Positions 7,467 to 13,154 of a stretch of DNA of 13,154 nucleotides are shown here, piece by piece. Each line of letters starts with the position of its first letter. The first letter of the stretch is position 1. A program made the position numbers and the translations under genes. The notes below the pieces were generated by a model that was given only the letters and a program-made list of their open reading frames with translations, was not told the DNA's origin and searched no databases. Source of the DNA: SVQP01 sp045652835 (GTDB lineage Bacteria; Bacillota; Clostridia; Oscillospirales; CAG-272); the NCBI GenBank assembly GCA_045652835.1, contig JAZOLE010000152.1, forward strand, positions 1-13,154. The letters run 5' to 3'.

Positions 7467-7546
7467 GCGCGGTGGCTTTTTCCATGTAAGAGACTTGACT
7501 GTGTGCGCATACTAATGCTGACCCAAAAAATACGGAGGATCAAACC

Positions 7547-7873
7547 ATGAAAGTTATTGGAAAAGCTATGGTACTTGCTTTGGTGTTGGGTGCAGTCACC
7601 GCTTGTGCGGTCGGCTGTGTAGGACCTGAGAGTGATGACAGCGGTGTCAATGAAAATACTGACACCCAAGGCTCTACGCAGACTACCACGCAGACTACTA
7701 CGCAAGCACCTACAACCCAAGCACCTACCACAGAGGCTACTACTACCGACGGTGCAGCAGGCAGCATTGCAGGTGACGTCAGCGATGCCATTTCCGGCGA
7801 TACCACCGAGGCTGCAACCACCACCGCACCGAGCCGTATGAACGGCAGAATGCGCGGACGCGAGGGAAAATAA
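7547..7873 (+). CDS. Small Thr-rich putative lipoprotein
   Basis: The product is 108 residues. It starts MKVIGKA, has a hydrophobic segment, and carries two possible lipobox cysteines: V-T-A-C (Cys 20) and A-V-G-C (Cys 24). The mature chain is low complexity: a short Asp/Ser/Asn part, then Thr/Gln/Ala/Pro repeats (TTTQ and APTTQ type, about 44-67), a short Gly/Ala/Asp stretch, another Thr run, and a basic Arg/Gly end (RMNGRMRGREGK). No folded domain is recognised. GGAGG eight bases before ATG supports the start. It is divergent from the cohesin-like gene. In build it resembles the lipoprotein at 384-656 but is not clearly homologous. A role as surface spacer, glycosylated coat protein or wall-interacting lipoprotein is speculation. 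Confidence 0.75.
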   Translation: MKVIGKAMVLALVLGAVTACAVGCVGPESDDSGVNENTDTQGSTQTTTQTTTQAPTTQAPTTEATTTDGAAGSIAGDVSDAISGDTTEAATTTAPSRMNGRMRGREGK

Positions 7874-7889
7874 AGTAAAACAATAAACG

Positions 7890-7920
7890 GGGGCTGTCGC
7901 ATAGACGGCTCCTGTTTTGG
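7890..7920 (+). terminator. Probable terminator of the plus-strand lipoprotein gene
   Basis: GGGGCTGTC (7890-7898) pairs with GACGGCTCC (7904-7912), nine pairs including two G-U, around a five-base loop, followed by TGTTTTGG. It begins 17 bases after the stop codon. The T-tract is interrupted. Confidence 0.6.
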
Positions 7921-7938
7921 TTTACGTGTTGTTGATGT

Positions 7939-7970
7939 CCGTGCGGGTCGTCGAGGGCGCCGACCCATAC
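7939..7970. repeat. GC-rich palindromic intergenic repeat remnant
   Basis: GGGTCG (7945-7950) and CGACCC (7961-7966) flank an inner GGCGCC. From memory, the block CCGTGCGGGTCGTCGAGG resembles the second half of a common GC-rich intergenic repeat of gut Clostridia. Only a partial unit is present. The rest of 7971-8050 is AT-rich with no gene. Confidence 0.4.
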
Positions 7971-8053
7971 CCGTAATGGATTTGCGTGACAAAAATGAAC
8001 GGAAATTTATGCTTTTCAATTTAAAGGCGTAATATATCTTTGGGTATATGAAT

Positions 8054-8086
8054 AAAAAAACCGCAGAGCCTGTATAGACTCTGCGG
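8054..8086 (-). terminator. Intrinsic terminator of the lysyl-tRNA synthetase gene
   Basis: CCGCAGAG (8061-8068) and CTCTGCGG (8079-8086) form a perfect 8 bp stem with a ten-base loop. On the minus strand a T7 run (8054-8060) follows; the stem begins eight bases past the stop codon. TGTG then T6 on the other side may let it also stop plus-strand transcription. Confidence 0.9.
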
Positions 8087-8094
8087 TGTGTTTT

Positions 8095-10158
8095 TTAGTG
8101 AATCTGTGTGCCGGTGGGAACGCTGTCATCTACAAAGATAACCTTGCAGCCGCATGCGTTGTTGGTAGCAGCCAGCAGCATACCCTGAGAATTGATGTTG
8201 CAAATTCTGTTAGGCTTGAGGTTTGCGATTACGATGATCTTCTTGCCGATGATGGATTCGGGCGTGTACTCTGCCTTGATCGAGGACATGATCACTCTCT
8301 CGCCAATGCCGTCATCCAAGGTCAGCTTGAGGCAAGCGTTGGACTTGCGCAGCGTTTCAGCCTTGAGGATCTTGCAAACGCGCAGGTCGATCTTGTCAAA
8401 GTCTTCAATGGTGACCTGCTCCTTGACGGGCTGTACGGGATCAGCCTCGCCTCTGGGTGCCTCGGGCGCAGCGGTGATCTCCTCTGCGGGAGCCTCGCAT
8501 ACCTCGCAAGCCTGCTCGGCAAGGGTTTCTGCCTCGGTCTTGGGGTAGGAGAAGTCCAAGAGGTGCACGTACTTGTCTGCGTCAATCGCGTACAGGAACA
8601 GATACAGTCTGGGACCCTGCTCCTTGTCGATCAGCAGCTTGTAGACGGTCTTGAAGAAGTTACCCTGAATGCCCTTGATCTCCTTGGAGTCGGCAAGCTC
8701 GGGGTAAACCTGCTTGGGAATATCGTAGATAGCGGTGTTAAGCTCTTCAAGTGTGTAGCCACCCTTGGCGATCACGTCATGCAGCAGCGCGATCTGCTGC
8801 TTTTCCTGCTCGGTCAGCTGCTCAAATACCTCAAAGTTACGGGTCTGGCGCAGGCGGTTGACCTGCTCGGGAGCGCACTGCTCCAGCCAGAACTTTGCTC
8901 TCTCCAGTCTGTCTGCAAACTGCTCGTACTTGTAGGGCATACCGATCTTTTCAAATACGGTCTCAAGCAGCGGTACGTTAAAGTCAACGATAGAGCCGAG
9001 CTGTACCAGAAGACCCATGGGAACGGTCTCTACGTGGCGACCCTCGATCAGGCACTTTTCCATGATGGATACGGTTGCCTCGTTTGCCTTGCCCTCGCGA
9101 TAATCGTTGAGCATTTTGTCAAACTCGAAATACTGGCGCAGGATGCCATCGTCAAAACAAATGTCGAATGCCTTAACGGGATCGGTCTTTGCATACAGCC
9201 AGAGCAGTACCTCGGGCTGATACAGCTTGAGCATGGTCTCGGGAGTCAGGTTGATACCCGAGGAAGAGGACATCTTGCCGGCAAGTCCCTTGATACCGAT
9301 AAACTCATAGCCCTGATACAGGGGAGCCTGATGGCCAAATACCTTCTTGGCAATCTGCTTGGAGTTGTTGTAAGAGCCTGTGGGTGCGGAGTGGTCCTTT
9401 CCGCCCGGCTCAAAGTCAACGCCTTCGTGGCGCCATCTCATAGCCCAGTCAACCTTCCAACCAAGCTTGCAGTTGTGGTTTTCAAGGAAGTTGAAGTGAC
9501 CGGAGTGACCGCAGCGGCAGGTGTAATCTGCCTCGGTACCGTCCTCGGAGAAGCTTGTGATGGTGGTAAAGTCGGTGTGGCAAGGGTCGCAGAAAATGCT
9601 CACAGGGCTGTAAGCTGCCTTTTCAGCATCGTGCTCAGCCTTGAGCTGCTCTTCGCTCTTGCTCTTGTCCTTGGTCTTAAACGAGTCAAGAATCTCAAAG
9701 ATCTCGCCGCGCTTCTGAATAGACTCCAAAATCGCGTCTGCATAAGCGCCCGAGCGGTACAAATCTGCCTGATAGCGGCAATCGAGCTTGATGCCAAAGG
9801 GCTCAATGCCCTTGAGGAACTCGTCCTCAAAGTGCTTTGCGTAGTTTTCGTGGCAGCCCCAGGGGTCGGGAATGTCTACGTAAGGGCAGCCGATGTATTT
9901 GTCATAATCGTTGCCAACAACAGCCTGCACGTTTGCAGGAATCTTGCGGCAGCGGTCGTATTCGTCCCAGGAAATCAAAAGTCTTGCCTTTTTGCCTGCC
10001 TTTTCAAGTGCCTTGACCACGAACAAAGGGGTTGCCAGATCGCGGAAGTTACCAATGTGAACAGAGCCGGAGGGAGAAACACCGGCAGCGCAGACGTATT
10101 CATCCTTATCGGGATTTTGCGCGATGATCTTTTTTGCAATTTCTTCTGACCAATGCAT
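8095..10158 (-). CDS. lysK: Class I lysyl-tRNA synthetase with C-terminal Trbp111-type tRNA-binding domain
   Basis: The enzyme charges tRNA-Lys with lysine in the cytoplasm. Residues 1 to about 538 match class I (archaeal-type) LysRS: HIGN (34-37), DEYDRCRKIP (65-74), DIPDPWGCHENYAKHF (95-110), a zinc-ribbon-like Cys set (C190, C193, C214, C216), WKVDWAMRW...GGKDH (235-256) and KMSSS (295-299), followed by the helical anticodon-binding region ending near GPRLYLF. After an Ala/Glu/Pro-rich linker (about 540-580), residues 581-687 match the Trbp111/MetRS C-terminal OB-fold: VTIEDFDKIDLRV, then GKKIIVIANLKP and SQGMLLAA. Class I LysRS is normally about 500-550 residues without this domain, so the fusion is notable. 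ATG at 10158 is chosen because AAGGAG lies seven bases upstream; the in-frame TTG at 10182 would place that site inside the gene. A well-matched promoter lies at 10214-10242. The symbol lysK is the common name for class I LysRS. Confidence 0.93.
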   Translation of the reverse strand: MHWSEEIAKKIIAQNPDKDEYVCAAGVSPSGSVHIGNFRDLATPLFVVKALEKAGKKARLLISWDEYDRCRKIPANVQAVVGNDYDKYIGCPYVDIPDPWGCHENYAKHFEDEFLKGIEPFGIKLDCRYQADLYRSGAYADAILESIQKRGEIFEILDSFKTKDKSKSEEQLKAEHDAEKAAYSPVSIFCDPCHTDFTTITSFSEDGTEADYTCRCGHSGHFNFLENHNCKLGWKVDWAMRWRHEGVDFEPGGKDHSAPTGSYNNSKQIAKKVFGHQAPLYQGYEFIGIKGLAGKMSSSSGINLTPETMLKLYQPEVLLWLYAKTDPVKAFDICFDDGILRQYFEFDKMLNDYREGKANEATVSIMEKCLIEGRHVETVPMGLLVQLGSIVDFNVPLLETVFEKIGMPYKYEQFADRLERAKFWLEQCAPEQVNRLRQTRNFEVFEQLTEQEKQQIALLHDVIAKGGYTLEELNTAIYDIPKQVYPELADSKEIKGIQGNFFKTVYKLLIDKEQGPRLYLFLYAIDADKYVHLLDFSYPKTEAETLAEQACEVCEAPAEEITAAPEAPRGEADPVQPVKEQVTIEDFDKIDLRVCKILKAETLRKSNACLKLTLDDGIGERVIMSSIKAEYTPESIIGKKIIVIANLKPNRICNINSQGMLLAATNNACGCKVIFVDDSVPTGTQIH

Positions 10159-10213
10159 AATAAGTCTCCTTAAATTTATCAATATTTGAATATGAACATA
10201 CTAATTCTATTAT

Positions 10214-10242
10214 AGTATATCACAGTTTTTTCTGTCTGTCAA
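10214..10242 (-). promoter_or_regulatory. Sigma-A promoter of the lysyl-tRNA synthetase gene
   Basis: The minus strand has TTGACA (10237-10242), a 17-base spacer and TATACT (10214-10219, five of six consensus). The resulting leader is only about 50 bases, too short for a T-box or lysine riboswitch, so no RNA-based control is visible. Confidence 0.82.
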
Positions 10243-10357
10243 TCGGTATGTTTTCTAATATTTTGCATGTGTTGGCAAAATTTTCGGGCATAAAAGGGCA
10301 AAAAGGGCGCAAACTATCAATGGATACAATCCAAATATACAATAGGAGATTATAATT

Positions 10358-10582
10358 ATGATGCCTATCGTTGACAGAATTGCGCTGATCGTTGCCGCCA
10401 TCGGAGGACTCAACTGGGGCAGCGTCGGTCTGTTCGGCTTTGATGCAGTCGCTTGGCTGTTTGGCGGACAGGGCGCGGTGCTTTCCAGAATCGTGTACGT
10501 GGCAGTCGCCCTCGCCGCTCTTTGGTGCATTTCCCTGATCTTCCGCGTCAGAGATACCTTTGAGCAGCCCGAAGAGATGTAA
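10358..10582 (+). CDS. DUF378 (YuzA-like) small membrane protein
   Basis: The product is 74 residues and matches the DUF378 family (PF04070). The hallmark GGLNWGSVGLFGFDAVAWLFGG is at 16-37, and two hydrophobic helices (about 7-26 and 40-62) are followed by a short acidic cytoplasmic or external tail. Family members are small integral membrane proteins of unknown function. The length is normal for the family. The first of two adjacent ATG codons (10358) is chosen because AGGAG is nine bases upstream. No clear sigma-A promoter is seen in 10243-10343, although TACAAT just before the ribosome binding site could be a -10 element with a poor -35. It is a single-gene unit convergent with the YitT operon. 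Confidence 0.9.
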   Translation: MMPIVDRIALIVAAIGGLNWGSVGLFGFDAVAWLFGGQGAVLSRIVYVAVALAALWCISLIFRVRDTFEQPEEM

Positions 10583-10593
10583 ACAATGCAAAG

Positions 10594-10617
10594 ACGCCCG
10601 CACAACCGTGCGGGCGT
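10594..10617 (+). terminator. Hairpin after the DUF378 gene
   Basis: ACGCCCGCAC (10594-10603) and GTGCGGGCGT (10608-10617) form a perfect 10 bp stem with a four-base loop, 11 bases past the stop codon. The following AATTTGTT is a weak U-tract. On the minus strand it is followed by CTTTGC, so it may serve both directions weakly. Confidence 0.65.
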
Positions 10618-10628
10618 AATTTGTTATA

Positions 10629-10684
10629 GGGGCGGTCTTGATCGTCCCGGAAGATAAACAAGGGACGTGCATTGCACGTCCCTT
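10629..10684. repeat. Two adjacent GC-rich palindromes between convergent genes
   Basis: GGGGCGGTC (10629-10637) pairs with GATCGTCCC (10640-10648) with two G-U pairs. It is followed by a perfect 11 bp stem, AAGGGACGTGC (10660-10670) with GCACGTCCCTT (10674-10684), three-base loop. Neither has a good T-run on either strand. They may attenuate transcription or be remnants of an interspersed palindromic repeat. They lie just past the YitT gene and are the only stem structures seen after it on the minus strand apart from the GC-rich hairpin at 10695. Confidence 0.6.
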
Positions 10685-10694
10685 GAATAGTTTG

Positions 10695-10719
10695 CGCCCC
10701 CGGGGGCGTTTTTTGTTTT
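10695..10719 (+). terminator. Plus-strand terminator touching the YitT stop codon
   Basis: CGCCCCCGGGGGCG (10695-10708) folds into a short, very GC-rich hairpin followed by TTTTTTGTTTT. The T-run runs into the stop codon of the minus-strand YitT gene (10718-10720), so it would stop plus-strand transcripts right at the end of the convergent gene. Confidence 0.65.
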
Positions 10720-11617
10720 AGAGCTCCTCTGCGTAATGGTTTTTATACCCTTCGCCGAAGATTTCGGTTGCTTTGGTTACGATCAGGAATGCGTTCTTAT
10801 CCTCCTGCTTGACAACGTCGCGCAGCATGGGATACTGGTGATCGTGCAGCACGCACATCAGCACCTTTTTGTTCTTTTTGGTGTATGCACCCTCGCCATG
10901 CAGCATGGTTACGCCGGTTTCTACCTCTTTCATCAATCTTGCAGAAACGGTATCGGGAGAATCGGTGACGATATACACCATTTTGGCGTTATCCTTGCCG
11001 TAAAGCACCATGTCAAGCACGGTGGAGTTTACAAACACGGTGACTGCTGCGTACATAGCTACCAATACGTCATGGAATGCGATAGCCGAGAGCACAAGCA
11101 CCGTGGCATCCAGCGCAAGATACAGCACACCGGTTTTCATATGGCGGAACTTGCGTCGCAGAAGCTTTACGATAATGTCAAAGCCACCGGTCGAGCCGCC
11201 ACCGCGGAACACAAGGCCAATACCTATGGCAACCAACGCGCCACCCATAGCTGCTGCGATCAGCAAATGATCGTGCATATCGGGAATTAAGTGCGAGAAT
11301 CCGCGGTCAATGACCTCAATGATAGCCGAGGAAAGCGCGGTTACGTATACGGTTCCGAGCAAAAACTTGAGCTTGAATACGATCAATCCCACGATCATGA
11401 TGGGAATATTGATCAAAAAGATCCAAACACCCGTACCGATATCCACAACGCTGTTGATAATGATCGAAAGACCGGAAACACCGCCGGGAGCTAAATGGTT
11501 GGGGTCAAGAAATACGGCAATGGCAATAGCGTAAATGATTGCGCCCACCGTCATCAGTACAAAGTTTGTCAGGAAAGAAAGAAGCTTTTGCTTTCTTTCG
11601 GTTTTTAATTCAGGCAT
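10718..11617 (-). CDS. YitT family membrane protein (DUF161/DUF2179)
   Basis: The 299-residue length and architecture are typical of YitT/YvjA-type proteins. Five or so transmembrane helices lie within about 14-205, including the conserved LAPGGVSGLSII (42-53) and FRGGGSTGGFDII (137-149) loops. A soluble DUF2179 domain (about 212-288) contains TGVTMLHGEGAYTKKNKKVL (234-253). The molecular function of the family is not firmly known; transport or signalling has been suggested. The start ATG overlaps the 3' end of the AraC-type gene by eight bases (ATGCCTGA), and the ribosome binding site GGAGGT lies inside that upstream gene, so the two are translationally coupled. It is the last gene of its operon. 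Confidence 0.92.
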   Translation of the reverse strand: MPELKTERKQKLLSFLTNFVLMTVGAIIYAIAIAVFLDPNHLAPGGVSGLSIIINSVVDIGTGVWIFLINIPIMIVGLIVFKLKFLLGTVYVTALSSAIIEVIDRGFSHLIPDMHDHLLIAAAMGGALVAIGIGLVFRGGGSTGGFDIIVKLLRRKFRHMKTGVLYLALDATVLVLSAIAFHDVLVAMYAAVTVFVNSTVLDMVLYGKDNAKMVYIVTDSPDTVSARLMKEVETGVTMLHGEGAYTKKNKKVLMCVLHDHQYPMLRDVVKQEDKNAFLIVTKATEIFGEGYKNHYAEEL

Positions 11618-12458
11618 TTTCCGCTACCTCCAATCTGACGCGGTCGGGTTCTGTACCGCGCGGAGCGGTCTTTCTGTATTCGCTGGGTGACATACCCACC
11701 TGCTTGAAAAATGCGCGGTTGAAGGTGCGCAGCGTGCCAAATCCGACAAGTGCCGAGATCTCGGTAATGCTTTTGTTGGTTCTGCGCAGGTATCTGCATG
11801 CCTCGGAAACGCGTAGGGCGTTGATATAATCGTTAAATCCTGTGCCGATTTTGCTGCCAAACAGGTGAGAGATATAGTATTTGCTCAGGTGCAGCTCCTC
11901 TTCCAGCGTAGCCAAGGTCAACTCGCGTGAGTAATTCTGCGCACAATAGGATACGATAGAGCGCAGCGTCAAGGAGTCATTGTGACTGCTTTCCTTAAAG
12001 CTCATGCGGGAAAGCAGCTCTCCGAAAAAGGCAAGCAAGTAGCCCTTGATGATGGCATCGCGGTAATCGGCAGGCATTTGCTCTGTGCGAGAGAGCGAAA
12101 GCAGCAGCTCATGCATATAAGGATCGTTGCCCACGCCGCGTACGATGGGGCTGGTGGGGGCAACACCCGAAAAGCTGCGCGAAAGCTCGGGCAGCATGTC
12201 GGGATTGATGATAAAGAGCAGGTAGCTTTCCTTATCCGAGGGGTCATAACGGTGCACCTGATTGGGGAATACCAGCAAAATATCGCCGCTTTGCAGCGTA
12301 TATTCCCCCGTATCTACTGCGCAGGTGGTGCAGCCATCCACCATATAGACCAGCTCCAGATGGTAGTGCAGGTGCGCACCGAATGCCAAGGGATAGTTTC
12401 CGTTCAGCTCGTTACGGCAATGAAAATCGTCCTTTTTGTTTTCATACATAGCACCCAT
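11610..12458 (-). CDS. AraC-family transcriptional regulator with N-terminal cupin sensor domain
   Basis: The product is 282 residues. Residues about 20-100 are a cupin-like AraC ligand-binding domain: HYHLELVYMVDG (31-42) carries the metal or sugar-binding type His/Glu, followed by GEYTLQSGDILLVFPNQVHRY (51-71). Residues about 165-265 are the AraC DNA-binding domain with two helix-turn-helix units: LATLEEELHLSKYYISHLF (182-200) and ITEISALVGFGTLRTFNRAFF (231-251), ending MSPSEYRK. Regulators of this build usually control sugar or envelope functions; the inducer is unknown. ATG at 12458 is chosen because GAGGT lies seven bases upstream; a second ATG nine bases later is possible. It starts five bases after the stop of the membrane-anchored protein and overlaps the YitT gene, so it is the middle gene of the operon. 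Autoregulation is plausible but unproven. Confidence 0.92.
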   Translation of the reverse strand: MGAMYENKKDDFHCRNELNGNYPLAFGAHLHYHLELVYMVDGCTTCAVDTGEYTLQSGDILLVFPNQVHRYDPSDKESYLLFIINPDMLPELSRSFSGVAPTSPIVRGVGNDPYMHELLLSLSRTEQMPADYRDAIIKGYLLAFFGELLSRMSFKESSHNDSLTLRSIVSYCAQNYSRELTLATLEEELHLSKYYISHLFGSKIGTGFNDYINALRVSEACRYLRRTNKSITEISALVGFGTLRTFNRAFFKQVGMSPSEYRKTAPRGTEPDRVRLEVAENA

Positions 12459-12463
12459 GTGTG

Positions 12464-13154
12464 TTACCTCGCTGCTTTCTTGTATCGGCGCAGCTTGATC
12501 TTGCCGCCCGAAACGTTATAGAAGATGTTTGCGATCACGGGGGGAGCACCGTACTTGCGGTACAGAAGATAAATAAGACCTGCTACAAGTGCAAGCACCG
12601 CGATCACCGAGACTACGATGATCAGCCATTCGTAGGCTTGTACGCCGAATTTGCCGTAGACCTCTACGCGGTCAAGCAGCAAAGCGCAGGAGCCGTTTTC
12701 CTCCAGCTCGGGTACCTTGATCTGTACCGAGACGGTAATGGGGTCGTCACCGTCTACCAAAGCTGTGAATTCGGAAACGTCAAAGTATACGGTCTGCCAG
12801 ATGTTTGCAGAAATTTCGGTCACATCCTCGTACACGATACTGCCGTCACCTGCCGAGAGCGTTTTTTCACCCTGCTTGGAAAGGCGGAGCTTGATGCTGA
12901 CGGGAGCGGTGGTATCAACGTCTGCGCACATGGTCAGCGCAAACGATTTAACGCCCTTGAGGTCAGAGCCTTGCAGCGTGGTATTGGAAATGCCCATATA
13001 TGCGGCAGGCTGCGTGCGGTCAAGGTGTACACCGAGCACGGGCCAGCCCAGCGTGCCATCCTTGGAAAGCTCTAAGTAGGAAACGCGCCTGTCGGGGGTA
13101 AAGCCGCCCGTCGTGCCGTCAGTAAAGCTGAAGAGGACCTTACTCTTGCCCGAG
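12464..13154 (-). CDS. Membrane-anchored extracellular beta-rich protein, N-terminus cut off by the window edge
   Basis: The frame stays open from the TAA at 12464-12466 to the right edge, so the gene is partial: about 229 C-terminal residues are visible. A GTG codon at 13039 should not be taken as the start, because coding continues upstream through FSFTDGTTGGFTPDRRVSYL. The extracellular part reads as beta-sandwich-like, with repeated patterns such as VKSFALTMCAD, PVSIKLRLS, WQTVYFDVSEF and PITVSVQIKVPEL. A single transmembrane helix (roughly the segment YEWLIIVVSVIAVLALVAGL) is followed by a basic cytoplasmic tail of about 35 residues ending RRYKKAAR. I do not recognise the family. It lacks the Cys motif of the 658-6360 proteins, and its tail is longer, so it is a conventional membrane anchor. 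It heads, or lies within, the operon with the AraC and YitT genes. Confidence 0.8.
   Translation of the reverse strand, partial: SGKSKVLFSFTDGTTGGFTPDRRVSYLELSKDGTLGWPVLGVHLDRTQPAAYMGISNTTLQGSDLKGVKSFALTMCADVDTTAPVSIKLRLSKQGEKTLSAGDGSIVYEDVTEISANIWQTVYFDVSEFTALVDGDDPITVSVQIKVPELEENGSCALLLDRVEVYGKFGVQAYEWLIIVVSVIAVLALVAGLIYLLYRKYGAPPVIANIFYNVSGGKIKLRRYKKAAR

Noticed and set aside
7660..7760. CRISPR-like or microsatellite repeat
   Set aside because: The short repeats are in-frame Thr/Gln/Ala/Pro codons of the lipoprotein; there are no spacers of regular length.
7463..8019. Minus-strand open frames opposite the Thr-rich lipoprotein
   Set aside because: Their Val/Ala/Arg-rich content is the complement of the Thr codon repeats; the plus-strand frame has GGAGG, a signal peptide and a lipobox.
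8095..8410. Methionyl-tRNA synthetase, suggested by the C-terminal domain
   Set aside because: Only the C-terminal OB-fold is MetRS-like; the catalytic region has class I lysyl-tRNA synthetase signatures throughout.
8086..10149. Long plus-strand open frame (687 codons) antisense to the lysyl-tRNA synthetase gene
   Set aside because: It is a mirror of LysRS codon usage; the minus-strand product has unmistakable synthetase motifs and the plus-strand frame has none.
10159..10240. T-box or lysine riboswitch ahead of the synthetase gene
   Set aside because: The promoter leaves a leader of only about 50 bases, with no terminator-antiterminator pair or T-box core visible.

Overview
The window looks like chromosomal DNA of a Clostridia-type Gram-positive bacterium, probably an uncultured gut member of the Oscillospirales or a related order. 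This rests on the moderate GC content, AGGAG-type ribosome binding sites, near-consensus sigma-A promoters, many intrinsic terminators, YitT and DUF378 proteins, Thr/Glu-rich surface proteins and GC-rich intergenic repeats. Placement below class is inference. No phage, plasmid, CRISPR, rRNA or tRNA gene is visible. Nearly all genes are on the minus strand; only two small genes (7547-7873 and 10358-10582) are on the plus strand.

Layout. Bases 1-383 hold no gene but a roughly 300 bp imperfect inverted-repeat element lying between two intrinsic terminators. Bases 384-5258 form a three-gene minus-strand operon: a two-module surface protein (3108-5258), a surface-anchored phosphodiester glycosidase of the NAGPA family (658-3111) and a small lipoprotein (384-656), coupled by overlapping or touching stop and start codons. 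Bases 5482-6360 are a single-gene unit encoding a small one-module surface protein with its own strong promoter and terminator. Bases 6504-7391 encode a secreted protein with a cohesin-like N-terminal domain, transcribed from an exact consensus promoter and divergent from a small Thr-rich lipoprotein (7547-7873). Bases 8095-10158 encode a class I lysyl-tRNA synthetase with an appended Trbp111-type tRNA-binding OB-fold. Bases 10358-10582 encode a DUF378 membrane protein. After a cluster of palindromes, 10718-13154 is a minus-strand operon read from the right: a membrane-anchored beta-rich protein (cut by the window edge), an AraC-family regulator and a YitT-family membrane protein.

How it fits together. 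The most interesting part is 384-7391, a cell-surface cluster. Three of its proteins share a roughly 160-residue beta-rich module (four copies: one, two and one). The same three end in a Cys-containing motif, a hydrophobic helix and a basic tail, which looks like a C-terminal anchor or sorting signal different from LPXTG. One carries a phosphodiester glycosidase domain. A reasonable hypothesis is a modular surface-display system for binding and trimming phosphodiester-linked or other glycans. The module's ligand and the fate of the C-terminal Cys are unknown. The lysyl-tRNA synthetase fusion is a separate oddity.
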